DNA of 64,000 nucleotides from JAGXQV01 sp964451375 (GTDB lineage: Bacteria; Pseudomonadota; Gammaproteobacteria; Burkholderiales; Sulfuricellaceae): NCBI GenBank assembly GCA_964451375.1, contig CAYVIN010000005.1:1-64000 (forward strand), in the 5' to 3' direction. The notes below the pieces were generated by a model. It ran no database searches and was not told the origin of the DNA. It saw only the letters and a program-made list of their open reading frames with translations. The translations under genes and the position numbers were made by a program. Below are positions 32,341 to 41,445 of the stretch, in pieces (within the stretch, counting starts at the first letter, position 1; each line of letters begins with the position of its first letter).

Positions 32341-33939
32341 TTAATCAATCGAGACGTTGATCTTTAACCCTATTGATCTTGCTGCGCTTATTGGTTTGGC
32401 CGGTGGCTTGATCCGGCTCAATTCGCGTTCGATGATGTCCATGGTGGTGCGACCGATATAGTCGCTGTTCGGGTCGGTCGATTCGATAGCTTCGAGGTAG
32501 GCGCGACCGATTAGGCGACCGAGCGGTTTTGGGTTGTAAAGCAGCTTCTTAATGACGAACGGGTTGAACGTGAGCGGGTTATAGTCCGGCTTTAAATATC
32601 CCTGTCCGATCAGCAGACGTTCTACCGGGGTATTGGGCTGGATGCCGATGAAAAAGATAAACGGCAATACGTTGTCGCGACCGAACAGGCCATACAGTTC
32701 CTTGATTTTGTCTATGGTCTGGCGCAGCGTTTCGACGGTTTCGCCGGGGGCGTTGAGCGGCATATAGAGCTTGATTTTCTGGTCGGTATAGCCGTTTTCC
32801 CGGAACATGCGGAAGGCGTCCATCTGCTGTTCCAGTTTGTAGCCCAGGGTAAGCCTGTCGATGATTTCCTGCGACCCGGTGAAGGAAAGATCGAGGCTGC
32901 CCATGCCCGTAGCCAGCATCTTGTGCGCGATTTCCGGCGTGAGGTGATTCAGACGCAGGTAGCCCGACCAATTGATGTCACTCTTGCGCACCAGCAGTTC
33001 ATCCAGGATTTGTTCGACATGTTCGGTGCTGCGCTTGGTGGAACAGAATTGCGCATCGGTAAACCAGATTTTTTTCACGCCGTAGCGTTTGTTCAGCGTT
33101 TCAACCTCCTTGGCAATCTCAACCGGGTCGCGGTAGCGCTGTTCTGCCCCCTCGATCTTGTTATACAGGCAGAAGTGGCATTGCAGCGGGCAACCGCGCT
33201 TGGTATGTACGCCGATATCGTCACCCAGATAGCTGCTGAAGTCGGGAAACAGGGTTTCGACATAGGGAAAATCCACCGCCGTGAGCTGCCTCAAATCGAA
33301 GGTTTCGGCGCGCTCGCGGTGTTCGATATGGCCGCCACAATCCTTGTAGAAATATTCGCCAACCGGCGCCGTGAAACCATCGACGATGGACAGCATGGTG
33401 TCCTCACCCTCACCGATGACGATGACCGTGTTGGGCGGGCATTTTTCCGCGACATACTTGCCGAAAATCGAGACTGCCGTACCGCCCACGACGATGCGCG
33501 TATCGGGCAGCATCTTGCGCACCAGCCTCATATAGCCGAAATTGCGCAGACGGCTCAGGGTGTAGTCGAAAACGATGGAAAACGCCGCTATCGCTGCCTT
33601 GAAACGGCGTAGCAAGTTGGGCGAATGGTCGAAATTCATCACCACGCCAAGTGCGTCGTCTTCGGGGTGGGGGCCGAAGGATTGCATGTTGCGCCAGGAG
33701 AAAGCCACCACCTCCGGCTGCATTTTAGTGAGGTGTTCCTTGAGCACACGTTTACGTTCGGCAGGCGCGACCAGTGCCAAGTCGAGCAGGTATTGCTGGG
33801 TGTCGGGACGCTGCTTGTGGATATAGTCCGCGACGTAAATGACGCCACCGGGATAGATTTTCCAGCAGGGCAAGCGTACATAGAGTACGGAGGAGACTGA
33901 GCTTTCTTGAAAATCGGCAGGTTTCTTATTGTTTTTCAT
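32341..33939 (-). CDS. B12-binding-type radical SAM protein
   Basis: 532 aa. Residues ~15-215 resemble the cobalamin-binding domain of class B radical SAM enzymes (VRLPCWKIYPGGVIYVADYI, MLPDTRIVVGGTAVSIFG, VIGEGEDTMLSIVDG), though without a clear DxHxxG. The radical SAM barrel follows with CPLQCHFC (three Cys for the 4Fe-4S cluster) near residue 270, IWFTDAQFCSTKR, and LDLSFTGSQEIIDRL. A C-terminal region to FERELSRIKP-like sequence closes it. The protein is not one of the well-known HpnR/BchE members. No substrate gene is adjacent except the secreted proteins. The 5' part faces yhdP, diverging. Confidence 0.85.
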   Translation of the reverse strand: MKNNKKPADFQESSVSSVLYVRLPCWKIYPGGVIYVADYIHKQRPDTQQYLLDLALVAPAERKRVLKEHLTKMQPEVVAFSWRNMQSFGPHPEDDALGVVMNFDHSPNLLRRFKAAIAAFSIVFDYTLSRLRNFGYMRLVRKMLPDTRIVVGGTAVSIFGKYVAEKCPPNTVIVIGEGEDTMLSIVDGFTAPVGEYFYKDCGGHIEHRERAETFDLRQLTAVDFPYVETLFPDFSSYLGDDIGVHTKRGCPLQCHFCLYNKIEGAEQRYRDPVEIAKEVETLNKRYGVKKIWFTDAQFCSTKRSTEHVEQILDELLVRKSDINWSGYLRLNHLTPEIAHKMLATGMGSLDLSFTGSQEIIDRLTLGYKLEQQMDAFRMFRENGYTDQKIKLYMPLNAPGETVETLRQTIDKIKELYGLFGRDNVLPFIFFIGIQPNTPVERLLIGQGYLKPDYNPLTFNPFVIKKLLYNPKPLGRLIGRAYLEAIESTDPNSDYIGRTTMDIIERELSRIKPPAKPISAARSIGLKINVSID

Positions 33940-34052
33940 TTGGTTATCTGCGGTATATTATTGTTTGCTTATGGACTATCATACGCCTGTTTGTTCAACG
34001 GCGGTGAGTGCCGTTCATGGCGGGCATTGGTCATGAACCTCATCTGCCCGTC

Positions 34053-34423
34053 TCCCCGCCGCACCCCTTTCCCAATCCCACCGATAGACCTGCCTTACAG
34101 GCTATAATCGCGCTTGTGCTTCATCGCGGAATTCCCCGCCGCAAGCGCGTTTTGCCGAGTCCCCGTCTTTCCATGTTGAAAACTTCCACCCGCTGGCTGT
34201 TCCGTGTCGTTATCACCGTTTTGGTGGTGGGATGGCTGTTGTTTGCCGGGGCGGCGATGGGGTTGCGTTATTGGGTGTTGCCGCATATCGGCGATTACCG
34301 CGAGGCGATTGCGTTGTCGATCAGCAAAAGCGCCGGGCAAAAAGTCACTATCGGGGAGATCGACGCCGGTTGGCATGGCTTGCGGCCTTATCTGCTGTTG
34401 CGCGATTTGACGGTGCATGACCG
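34053..34423. repeat. Duplicated segment (partner of 31564-31936)
   Basis: This is the source copy of the 370-bp duplication: upstream region and first 83 codons of yhdP. By eye, the coding part differs at only a few third positions (GGCTGG/GGTTGG, CCATAT/CCTTAT). The upstream part has more changes. Confidence 0.9.
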
Positions 34424-37400
34424 GCAGGGGCGGCCTGCGCTGCTTTTGCGGCAGGTGGAGAGCACCTTGTCGTGGCTGACGCCGGCGTTGGGCGAGTTGC
34501 GTTTGCATACCCTGGAGTTGTCCGATCCGACGCTGGCGATACGCCGCGATGCGGGCGGGCGGTTTTTTGTGGGCGGCGTGGAGGTGGGCGCGGGCGACGA
34601 GGAGCCGGGGTTTGCCGATTGGTTGCTGGCGCAAAAGCGGGTGATTGTGCGGAATGCGACGATTTCCTGGAACGATGAGTTGCGCGGGGCGCAGCCGCTG
34701 GTTTTGCACAGTTTCAATTTCCGCCTGGAGAATAGCGGCAGCCATCATCGTTTCGGGCTACGCGCGGTGCCGCCGCGTGATCTGGCGGGGCCGCTGGATA
34801 TCCGTGGCGATTTGCGCGGGCGCAAGGTGGCGGAATTGCTGGATTGGCGCGGGGCGTTGTATGCGGCGCTGGATAAAACCGATCTGGCGGGGTGGAGCCA
34901 GTGGTTCGATTTGCCTTTCGATCTGAAGCGCGGTTTCGGGCAGGTGACGGTGTGGTTCAACGCGGAGCAGGATGGCCCGGCGGATGTGACTGCCGAGGTG
35001 GCGTTGTCGGATATCGATGCGCGGCTGGCGGCGGATTTGCCGCGTCTGGAGTTGCGCGCCATCGGCGGGCGGTTGGGCGGGCGTTATGCGGCGCAGAACT
35101 TTGAATTCCGGGCGCGCCGTTTGTCGTTCACCAGCGCGGATGGGGCGGCGTTTCCGCCTGCCGATGTGCAGGCGCGTTATGCGCTGGGCAAGGAAGGCAA
35201 GCCGGATAGCGGCGACATCCATATCAGCGGGCTGGATTTGGGGGCGCTGGCGGCGCTCGCGGTGAATCTGCCGTTTTCCCCGGAGCAGCGCGCGGTGCTG
35301 GCGAGCGCTCAGCCGGAGGGGATTTTTTCCGATCTCGATCTGAAGTGGGAAGGCGATTGGCTGACGCCGAAAAGTTATAGCGCCAAGGGGCGTTTCGAGA
35401 ATCTCGGGGTGCGCGCTTTCCGCGTGACCGAGGGCGGCGCGACGATTCCCGGTTTTTCGCGCTTCAGCGGCAATTTCGAGGCCGGCGAAAAAGGCGGTTT
35501 GCTGAATCTGAAGGGCCAGGCCGCGAAACTGGATTTCCCCGGTTTGTTCACTTTGCCGCTGGCGCTGGACAGTTTCGCGGCGCGCACTTCCTGGCAGGCG
35601 CGCGCCGGCGGGACGGATTTTCGCCTCGCCAGCGCCGAATTCAGCAACGCCCATCTGGCTGGCCACGCCAGCGGGACTTATCGGTTTATCCCCGGCACCC
35701 CCGGCGAGATCGATCTGAGCGGACAGTTGAGCCGCGCCGATGGGCGTCAGGTGGGGCGTTATCTGCCGCTGGTGGTGGGCAAGGACGCCCGCGATTGGGT
35801 GGAACAGGCGGTGTTGGGCGGCGGCTCGCGGGATGTGCGGCTGCGGCTGAAAGGCGCATTGGCTGATTTCCCGTTCGCCGATGGGAAAAAAGGCTTGTTC
35901 GAGGTGGTCGCCAAAGTCACCGGCGGGACGCTGGAATATGCGCCGGGCTGGCCGAAGCTGGAAAACGTCGCCGCCGATCTGGTGTTTCGCGGGGCGCGCA
36001 TGGAGGTGGTGGGCCGCGCGGCGAATACCTGGGGGATGAAAATCGCCAGGGTCACGGTCGCCATTCCCGATCTGCTGGCCCCCGCCGGGGAGATGCTGGA
36101 AATCGACGGGACGGCGCTGGGGCCGACGGCGGATATGCTCAAATTCGTCGAGCAAAGCCCGGTTTCCGGGATGATCGAACATTTCACCGAAGGGATGCGC
36201 GCCACCGGCAACGGCGCGCTGCAACTCAAGATCAAAATTCCCCTGCGGAATTCCAAAGACACCCAGGTCGCCGGGTCGTGGCAATTCACCAATAACCGCG
36301 TCACGGTGATCGAGGAATTGCCGGTACTGGAGCAAGTCAACGGCAAGGTCGAATTCACCGATAGCGCGGTGAAATTCCCCGGCCTGACTTTCCAGGCGCT
36401 GGGCGGCGGCGTGACGCTGGCCGGCGGAACGGCGAAGGACGGCAGTGTGCGCATCGATTTGCGGGGTCGCGCCACGGCGGGCGGCATCGCCAAATTGCTT
36501 GATCATCCGCTGGCTCGCCAGTTGTCGGGGACGGCTGATTGGCAGGGCTTGATTCTGGTGCGCAAGAAAAATGCCGATTTCGCGGTGGAGTCCAATCTGC
36601 TCGGGCTGGCGTCGTTGTTGCCGCCGCCGCTCGCCAAACAGGCCGGGGAAGCCGTGCCGTTCCGTCTGGAACGCAAGCTCAGCGGGCCGGCCAGCGAAAC
36701 CTGGTCGATGGCTTACGGCAAGCTGGCGAGTGCGCAATTCCTGCGCCGTAGCGACGCCGGAAAATCGCGCATCGAACGCGGTGTGGTGAATCTTGGCGCG
36801 GCGAGTGCGCAGCCGGTGCAGAACGGTATCTGGTTATACGGCGACCTGCCTTATCTGGAACTCGACGCCTGGCGCGACCTGCTGCGCCGCCAGGAAGGCG
36901 GCGGCGCGCCGGGCCTGGCGGGGATCAACCTCAAATGCGAGCGGCTCGACGTATTCGGCAAACACTTCAACGGGGTGAACCTGCTGGCGCTGGCGCAGGG
37001 GGAAAACTGGAAGGGCAACGTGCAAAGCCGCGAAATGGCCGGCCAGGTGACCTGGAAACCAGAAGGACGGGGGCGCATCGAGGCGCGCATGAAATACCTG
37101 AATATTCCCGAATCGCCGCACGAGGCGGACACCAAGAGCGTCGCCCAGCCGCCCGAGGAAAACCTGCCGGCCCTCGACGTGAGCGTGGAATCGCTCCAGC
37201 TCAAGGGCAACAAGCTGGGGCGTCTGGAACTGAAAGCGGTTAACGAAAACGACGACTGGCGCATCGAACAGCTCAAACTCACCAACTCCGACGCCACTCT
37301 GGCGATGGACGGGGTGTGGCAGGCGTGGCGGCGCAAGCCCACCACCCGCGTCAATATGCGTCTGGAAGTCAGCGATCTGGGCCATTTCATGGGCCGCCTG

Positions 37401-37994
37401 GGCTACCCGGACACCCTGCGCAGCGGCACCGCCAAGCTGGAAGGCCAGGTGTCCTGGCAGGGCAGCCCGCAGGATATCGACTTCCCCAGCCTGTCCGGCA
37501 ATCTGCGTCTGGAAGCGCACAACGGCCAGTTCGCCAAAATCGAGCCGGGACTCGGCAAGCTGCTCGGCATCCTCAGCCTGCAAGCCCTGCCGCGCCGGAT
37601 TTCTCTGGATTTCCGCGATGTTTTCAGCGAAGGATTTTCCTTCGACGAAATCACCGGCACTCTCAAAACCCGGCGCGGCGTGATGGCCAGCGACGATTTC
37701 AAAATCGAAGGCCCGGCGGCCAAAATCGCCATGAAGGGCGAAACCAGCCTGGCGGCGGAGACCCAGAACATCCGGGTGCGGGTGGCGCCGTCCATCGGTT
37801 CCAGCGTCTCGCTGGCGGGCGCGCTGCTCGCCAGTCCGGTAGTCGGCGTCACCGCGCTGATTGTGCAAAAACTCCTCAAAGACCCGCTGGATCAGATCGC
37901 CGCCTATGAATACAGCATTCAGGGAACGTGGGATAATCCGTTGGTCGAAAAAATTTCCACCCGTAGTGAAACCCATGAAACCTATCTGCCTTGA
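34173..37994 (+). CDS. yhdP: YhdP family protein (AsmA-like, DUF3971)
   Basis: 1273 aa from ATG 34173. The frame is open further up (to 34008) but those codons belong to promoter DNA duplicated elsewhere. An N-terminal transmembrane helix (WLFRVVITVLVVGWLLFAGAAMGL) anchors a very long periplasmic beta-rich chain with the family phrases VLPHIGDYREAI, SLTWLTPALGELRLHTLELSDPTLAIRRDAGGRFFVGGVEV, a central DUF3971 region and the C-terminal AsmA-like module (GTAKLEGQVSWQGSPQDIDFPSLSGNL...LLGILSLQALPRRISLDFRDVFSEGFSFD). E. coli YhdP (1266 aa) helps move phospholipids to the outer membrane. First gene of a coupled operon. Confidence 0.93.
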   Translation: MLKTSTRWLFRVVITVLVVGWLLFAGAAMGLRYWVLPHIGDYREAIALSISKSAGQKVTIGEIDAGWHGLRPYLLLRDLTVHDRQGRPALLLRQVESTLSWLTPALGELRLHTLELSDPTLAIRRDAGGRFFVGGVEVGAGDEEPGFADWLLAQKRVIVRNATISWNDELRGAQPLVLHSFNFRLENSGSHHRFGLRAVPPRDLAGPLDIRGDLRGRKVAELLDWRGALYAALDKTDLAGWSQWFDLPFDLKRGFGQVTVWFNAEQDGPADVTAEVALSDIDARLAADLPRLELRAIGGRLGGRYAAQNFEFRARRLSFTSADGAAFPPADVQARYALGKEGKPDSGDIHISGLDLGALAALAVNLPFSPEQRAVLASAQPEGIFSDLDLKWEGDWLTPKSYSAKGRFENLGVRAFRVTEGGATIPGFSRFSGNFEAGEKGGLLNLKGQAAKLDFPGLFTLPLALDSFAARTSWQARAGGTDFRLASAEFSNAHLAGHASGTYRFIPGTPGEIDLSGQLSRADGRQVGRYLPLVVGKDARDWVEQAVLGGGSRDVRLRLKGALADFPFADGKKGLFEVVAKVTGGTLEYAPGWPKLENVAADLVFRGARMEVVGRAANTWGMKIARVTVAIPDLLAPAGEMLEIDGTALGPTADMLKFVEQSPVSGMIEHFTEGMRATGNGALQLKIKIPLRNSKDTQVAGSWQFTNNRVTVIEELPVLEQVNGKVEFTDSAVKFPGLTFQALGGGVTLAGGTAKDGSVRIDLRGRATAGGIAKLLDHPLARQLSGTADWQGLILVRKKNADFAVESNLLGLASLLPPPLAKQAGEAVPFRLERKLSGPASETWSMAYGKLASAQFLRRSDAGKSRIERGVVNLGAASAQPVQNGIWLYGDLPYLELDAWRDLLRRQEGGGAPGLAGINLKCERLDVFGKHFNGVNLLALAQGENWKGNVQSREMAGQVTWKPEGRGRIEARMKYLNIPESPHEADTKSVAQPPEENLPALDVSVESLQLKGNKLGRLELKAVNENDDWRIEQLKLTNSDATLAMDGVWQAWRRKPTTRVNMRLEVSDLGHFMGRLGYPDTLRSGTAKLEGQVSWQGSPQDIDFPSLSGNLRLEAHNGQFAKIEPGLGKLLGILSLQALPRRISLDFRDVFSEGFSFDEITGTLKTRRGVMASDDFKIEGPAAKIAMKGETSLAAETQNIRVRVAPSIGSSVSLAGALLASPVVGVTALIVQKLLKDPLDQIAAYEYSIQGTWDNPLVEKISTRSETHETYLP

Positions 37995-38364
37995 GTCACA
38001 GCCAATCCTGAGTCGGGCCGGCTTTGCCGGATTGCTGGCGGCGTTGTTGCTGCCGTTCAGCGCCTGGGCCGGCCCGACTTTCACTATCCCGGCAGAGCTT
38101 TGGGAACAGCCGCGCAGCGCCCGCGTGGTGCTGGCCCAGCCGGTGTTGCGGCAGGCGGTCGGCGCATGGTTGGCCCAGCCCGACGCGCTGCTCAAGCTCC
38201 ATCACGGCAACGGCGAGGAAGTCCAGTTGCGCGCCGAGGAGTTGCGCGGCTGGCTTGCTGCGCTGTCCGTCGAACCCTCCCGTATCGAGTTGTCCGGCGA
38301 TTTGCCGGGCAGCGAGGAAATCCGCATTGAAGTAACACTCAGTCTTTTACGAGGAACAAAATGA
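37975..38364 (+). CDS. Hypothetical periplasmic protein between yhdP and nitrilase
   Basis: 129 aa from ATG 37975, overlapping the yhdP end by 20 nt and the nitrilase start by 4 nt. Signal peptide SRAGFAGLLAALLLPFSAWAG (mature ~105 aa). The body (RSARVVLAQPVLRQAVGAWLAQPDALLKLHHGNGEEVQLRAEELRGWLAALSVEPSRIEL) is a small mixed fold of unknown family. The position inside a fully coupled operon makes it a true gene. A role with YhdP is conjecture. Confidence 0.8.
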   Translation: MKPICLESQPILSRAGFAGLLAALLLPFSAWAGPTFTIPAELWEQPRSARVVLAQPVLRQAVGAWLAQPDALLKLHHGNGEEVQLRAEELRGWLAALSVEPSRIELSGDLPGSEEIRIEVTLSLLRGTK

Positions 38365-39269
38365 CCAGCAAGACCGCCTCTTTTGCCAAACCCAAAACCC
38401 GTGACGTGACTACCAAGGTCAAGGCGCAGCCCGGCGTATGCCGCGTGGCGGCGATTCAAATGGCTTCCGGGCCGAACGTCGCGGCCAATCTCAGCGAGGC
38501 CGAGCGCCTGATCGGCATGGCCGTTGCGCAAGGCGCGAAACTGGTGGTGCTGCCGGAGTTTTTCGCCATCATGGGCAGCAAGGAAAACGACAAAATCGCG
38601 GTGCGCGAAACGGAAGGCAAAGGGCCGATTCAGAAATTCATGAGCCACATGGCCAAACAGCACAAAATCTGGCTGATCGGCTCGTTGCCGCTGGAAGCGA
38701 ATGCGCCCGACAAGGTGCGCAACGCCTGCCTGGTCTATGACGACAAAGGCAAGCTGGCGGCGCGTTATGACAAGATTCACCTGTTCGGCCTGGATCTGGG
38801 CAACGAACGTTACCGCGAGGAAGAAACCATCGAGCCGGGCGACCGGGTGGTGGTGGTCGAAACGCCGTTCGGCAGGATCGGCCTGTCGATTTGTTACGAC
38901 CTGCGTTTCCCCGAACTGTACCGGGCCATGGGCGATGTCGATCTGATCGTGATTCCCTCGGCCTTTACCGAAACCACCGGTAAAGCGCATTGGGAAATCC
39001 TGGTGCGCGCCCGCGCCGTGGAAAATCTCGCCTACGTGGTTGCGGCGGCGCAGGGCGGTTATCACCTCTCAGGCCGCGAAACCCACGGCAACAGCATGAT
39101 CGTCGATCCCTGGGGGGTGGTGCTGGATCGCCTGCCGCGCGGTTCCGGGGTTGTCATCGCCGGAATCAACCCCAACTATCAGGCCAGCCTGCGCAAGAGC
39201 CTGCCGGCGCTGACGCATCGCACCTTGGGGATAGTCCCCAGCGCGTCCGCAACAAAGGAACAACCATGA
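38361..39269 (+). CDS. Carbon-nitrogen hydrolase (nitrilase superfamily, Nit/deaminated-glutathione-amidase type)
   Basis: 302 aa. The catalytic Glu-Lys-Cys triad is complete: E66 (VVLPEFF), K138 (YDKIHLFGLD), C178 (SICYDLRFPELYRAM). FAIMGSKENDK, GxHxSGRETHGNSMIVDPWG and LRKSLPALTHR are typical of the Nit1/YbeM branch, which removes deaminated glutathione or similar amides. An extra ~20 basic residues precede the domain. Start ATG 38361 overlaps the preceding stop (ATGA), and its own stop overlaps the tldD start. Confidence 0.92.
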   Translation: MTSKTASFAKPKTRDVTTKVKAQPGVCRVAAIQMASGPNVAANLSEAERLIGMAVAQGAKLVVLPEFFAIMGSKENDKIAVRETEGKGPIQKFMSHMAKQHKIWLIGSLPLEANAPDKVRNACLVYDDKGKLAARYDKIHLFGLDLGNERYREEETIEPGDRVVVVETPFGRIGLSICYDLRFPELYRAMGDVDLIVIPSAFTETTGKAHWEILVRARAVENLAYVVAAAQGGYHLSGRETHGNSMIVDPWGVVLDRLPRGSGVVIAGINPNYQASLRKSLPALTHRTLGIVPSASATKEQP

Positions 39270-40726
39270 CCACCAACCAATCTCCCGAACCGGGCACCCT
39301 CTTCGCCCTCGCTGACGCCACCCTGCTCAAACCCTACGGGCTGGACGTGAAATCGCTGGGCAAGGTGTTTTCCAACATGTTGACCCATGATGTGGATTAC
39401 GCCGACCTGTATTTTCAGTACAGCCGCGCGGAAAGCTGGAGCCTCGAAGAAGGCCAGGTGAAATCCGGCAGTTTCAACATCGATCAGGGGGTCGGGGTGC
39501 GCGCCGTGACCGGCGAAAAAACCGCGTTTGCCTACTCCGACGATATCAGCCTGCCGGCCTTGCTGGGGGCCGCCCAGGCGACCCGCGCGATTGCGGCGCA
39601 AGGCGGTGGGAAAAGCGTCCAGGCGGTGCGTAATGCGGTGCCGCGCGAACTGTATTTGCCGCACGACCCCATCGGCAGTCTCAAGGACACCCAGAAGGTG
39701 GCCTTGCTGGAAAAACTGGAGGGTTATGCGCGCGCCCTCGATCCGCGCATCACCCAGGTGATGGCCTCGCTGGCGGGCGAATATGAAGTGGTGCTGATTG
39801 CCCGCGACGACGGGTTGCTGGCGGCGGACGTGCGGCCCCTGGTGCGGGTCTCGCTGCAAGTCATCGCCGAAGAAGGCGGTAAACGCGAGCAGGGCAGCGC
39901 GGGCGGCGGCGGACGTTTCGACTATGCTTATTTCAGCGACGAAGTGCTCCACGATTACGCGCAAAAAGCCGTTCATCAAGCCATCATCAACCTCAATGCG
40001 CAACCCGCCCCGGCGGGCACCATGACGGTGGTGCTGGGAGCCGGCTGGCCGGGCATCCTGCTTCACGAAGCTATCGGCCATGGCCTAGAAGGCGACTTTA
40101 ACCGCAAGGGCAGTTCGGCCTTCAGCGGTCGCGTCGGCGAACGGGTGGCGGCAGCCGGGGTGACGGTGGTGGATGACGGCACCATCGCGCGGCGCCGTGG
40201 TTCGCTGAATGTCGATGACGAAGGTAACCCCACCCAATGTACGGTGCTGATTGAAGACGGCATCCTGCGCGGCTATTTGCAGGATACCCTCAACGCCCGT
40301 CTGATGGGCGTCAAGCCGACCGGCAACGCGCGCCGCGAGTCCTATGCGCACATTCCTATCCCGCGTATGACCAATACCTACATGCTGAACGGCGACAAAG
40401 ACCCCAAGGAAATCATCGCTTCGGTGAAACACGGCTTGTATGCCGCCAATTTCGGCGGCGGACAGGTGGACATCACGAGCGGCAAATTCGTGTTTTCGGC
40501 GGCGGAAGCGTACATGATCGAAGACGGCAAAATCAGCTACCCGGTGAAGGGCGCAACCCTGATCGGCAACGGCCCGGACGTGTTGACCCGCGTTTCGATG
40601 ATAGGCAACGACATGAGCCTCGACCCCGGCGTCGGCACTTGCGGTAAGGAAGGCCAGAGTGTGCCGGTGGGCGTCGGTCAGCCGACCCTGCGGGTGGATG
40701 GATTGACGGTGGGTGGGACGGCATGA
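39266..40726 (+). CDS. tldD: Metalloprotease TldD
   Basis: 486 aa from ATG 39266; the frame upstream to 38990 only shadows the nitrilase gene. TldD pairs with TldE/PmbA as a cytosolic zinc protease that trims unfolded peptides (microcin B17, CcdA). Zinc motif HEAIGH at residues 267-272 with the downstream glycine loop; N-terminal substrate-tunnel domain with YFQYSRAESWSLEEGQVKSGSF; C-terminal GPDVLTRVSMIGNDMSLDPGVGTCGKEGQSVPVGVGQPTLRV. pmbA/tldE is not in this window. Translation is coupled to the nitrilase and to the next small gene. Confidence 0.95.
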   Translation: MTTNQSPEPGTLFALADATLLKPYGLDVKSLGKVFSNMLTHDVDYADLYFQYSRAESWSLEEGQVKSGSFNIDQGVGVRAVTGEKTAFAYSDDISLPALLGAAQATRAIAAQGGGKSVQAVRNAVPRELYLPHDPIGSLKDTQKVALLEKLEGYARALDPRITQVMASLAGEYEVVLIARDDGLLAADVRPLVRVSLQVIAEEGGKREQGSAGGGGRFDYAYFSDEVLHDYAQKAVHQAIINLNAQPAPAGTMTVVLGAGWPGILLHEAIGHGLEGDFNRKGSSAFSGRVGERVAAAGVTVVDDGTIARRRGSLNVDDEGNPTQCTVLIEDGILRGYLQDTLNARLMGVKPTGNARRESYAHIPIPRMTNTYMLNGDKDPKEIIASVKHGLYAANFGGGQVDITSGKFVFSAAEAYMIEDGKISYPVKGATLIGNGPDVLTRVSMIGNDMSLDPGVGTCGKEGQSVPVGVGQPTLRVDGLTVGGTA

Positions 40727-41040
40727 TGAAAGCCCTGATCGGCGCTTTGCTGTTGCTGATAATTGGGCTGGTTTCGGGTAGCGCCGTGGCTGCCCCGTTC
40801 GAGCCGGGAACGCCGTATTACTTCGAGAACTTCGATCCGACGCAAAAACCCTGGGAACCGGGGCAGGATTTGAACATCGAAGAGGTCTTCAAAAACTATC
40901 AGTATTTCGAGGTGGTTTTTGCCAGGGATGGCAAGGAAATCACGGTTTCCCGGTTCATTCAGAACCAGCGGAAAGACACGGAAAAATATCGGCTTTTGCC
41001 GGATCGCTCGCTTCGTCGGGCAGATTCCGGTAAACTGTAA
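40723..41040 (+). CDS. Hypothetical secreted protein at the end of the tldD operon
   Basis: 105 aa, coupled to tldD by an ATGA overlap. Signal peptide ALIGALLLLIIGLVSGSAVA, mature part of ~82 aa with FENFDPTQKPWEPGQDLNIEEVFKNYQYFEVVFARDGKEITVSRFIQNQRKDTEKYRL. No Cys, no family recognised. The sequence is compatible with a small beta-rich periplasmic protein. Confidence 0.8.
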   Translation: MMKALIGALLLLIIGLVSGSAVAAPFEPGTPYYFENFDPTQKPWEPGQDLNIEEVFKNYQYFEVVFARDGKEITVSRFIQNQRKDTEKYRLLPDRSLRRADSGKL

Positions 41041-41136
41041 TGCGCTTGTCATGGATGGGCTGTAACATCCCGCCTCAGTCAAGTAATTAGTTTTAATTAG
41101 GCAGTACTGCTTCACCTGATACTGGAGGAATACACC

Positions 41137-41445
41137 ATGGCTGAAACCACTACCAAGGCAACAACCAAGAAAACCACCGCCAAGAGCGTCGCAGCTGAAC
41201 CGAAGGCTGCCGTTGAAAAGAAAACGGCAACCAAGGCTCCTGCCAAAGCTGCGGAAAAGAAACCCGCTACGAAGCGGGCCGGCGCAAAAAAGGATGGCGG
41301 CGTGAATGCCGAACAGCGCTACAACATGATTCAGGAAGCCGCTTATTACCTCGCGGAGCAAGACAGCTTCAACGGCGACCCGATGCGTTATTGGGCGCTG
41401 GCGGAAATGCAGATTGAAGACATGATTGCTTCCGGAAGAATTTAA
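41137..41445 (+). CDS. DUF2934 protein with a Lys/Ala-rich tail
   Basis: 102 aa; ATACTGGAGGAA gives a strong ribosome site. Residues 2-55 are a histone-H1-like low-complexity tail of Lys, Ala and Thr (KATTKKTTAKS... KAPAKAAEKKPATKRAGAKK). Residues ~60-100 are a DUF2934 domain (NAEQRYNMIQEAAYYLAEQDSFNGDPMRYWALAEMQIED). The basic tail suggests DNA or polyanion binding. Its last 77 bases overlap the 3' end of the convergent kinase gene. A terminator on this strand lies 18 nt after the stop, within that gene. Confidence 0.88.
   Translation: MAETTTKATTKKTTAKSVAAEPKAAVEKKTATKAPAKAAEKKPATKRAGAKKDGGVNAEQRYNMIQEAAYYLAEQDSFNGDPMRYWALAEMQIEDMIASGRI

Noticed and set aside
34008..34172. Longer yhdP start with 55 extra N-terminal residues
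   Set aside because: Those codons fall in DNA that is duplicated as promoter sequence at 31564; no ribosome site; the signal-anchor would move inward.
38990..39265. TldD with a 92-residue N-terminal extension
   Set aside because: The extension reads through the nitrilase gene in another frame; ATG 39266 overlaps the nitrilase stop as ATGA.
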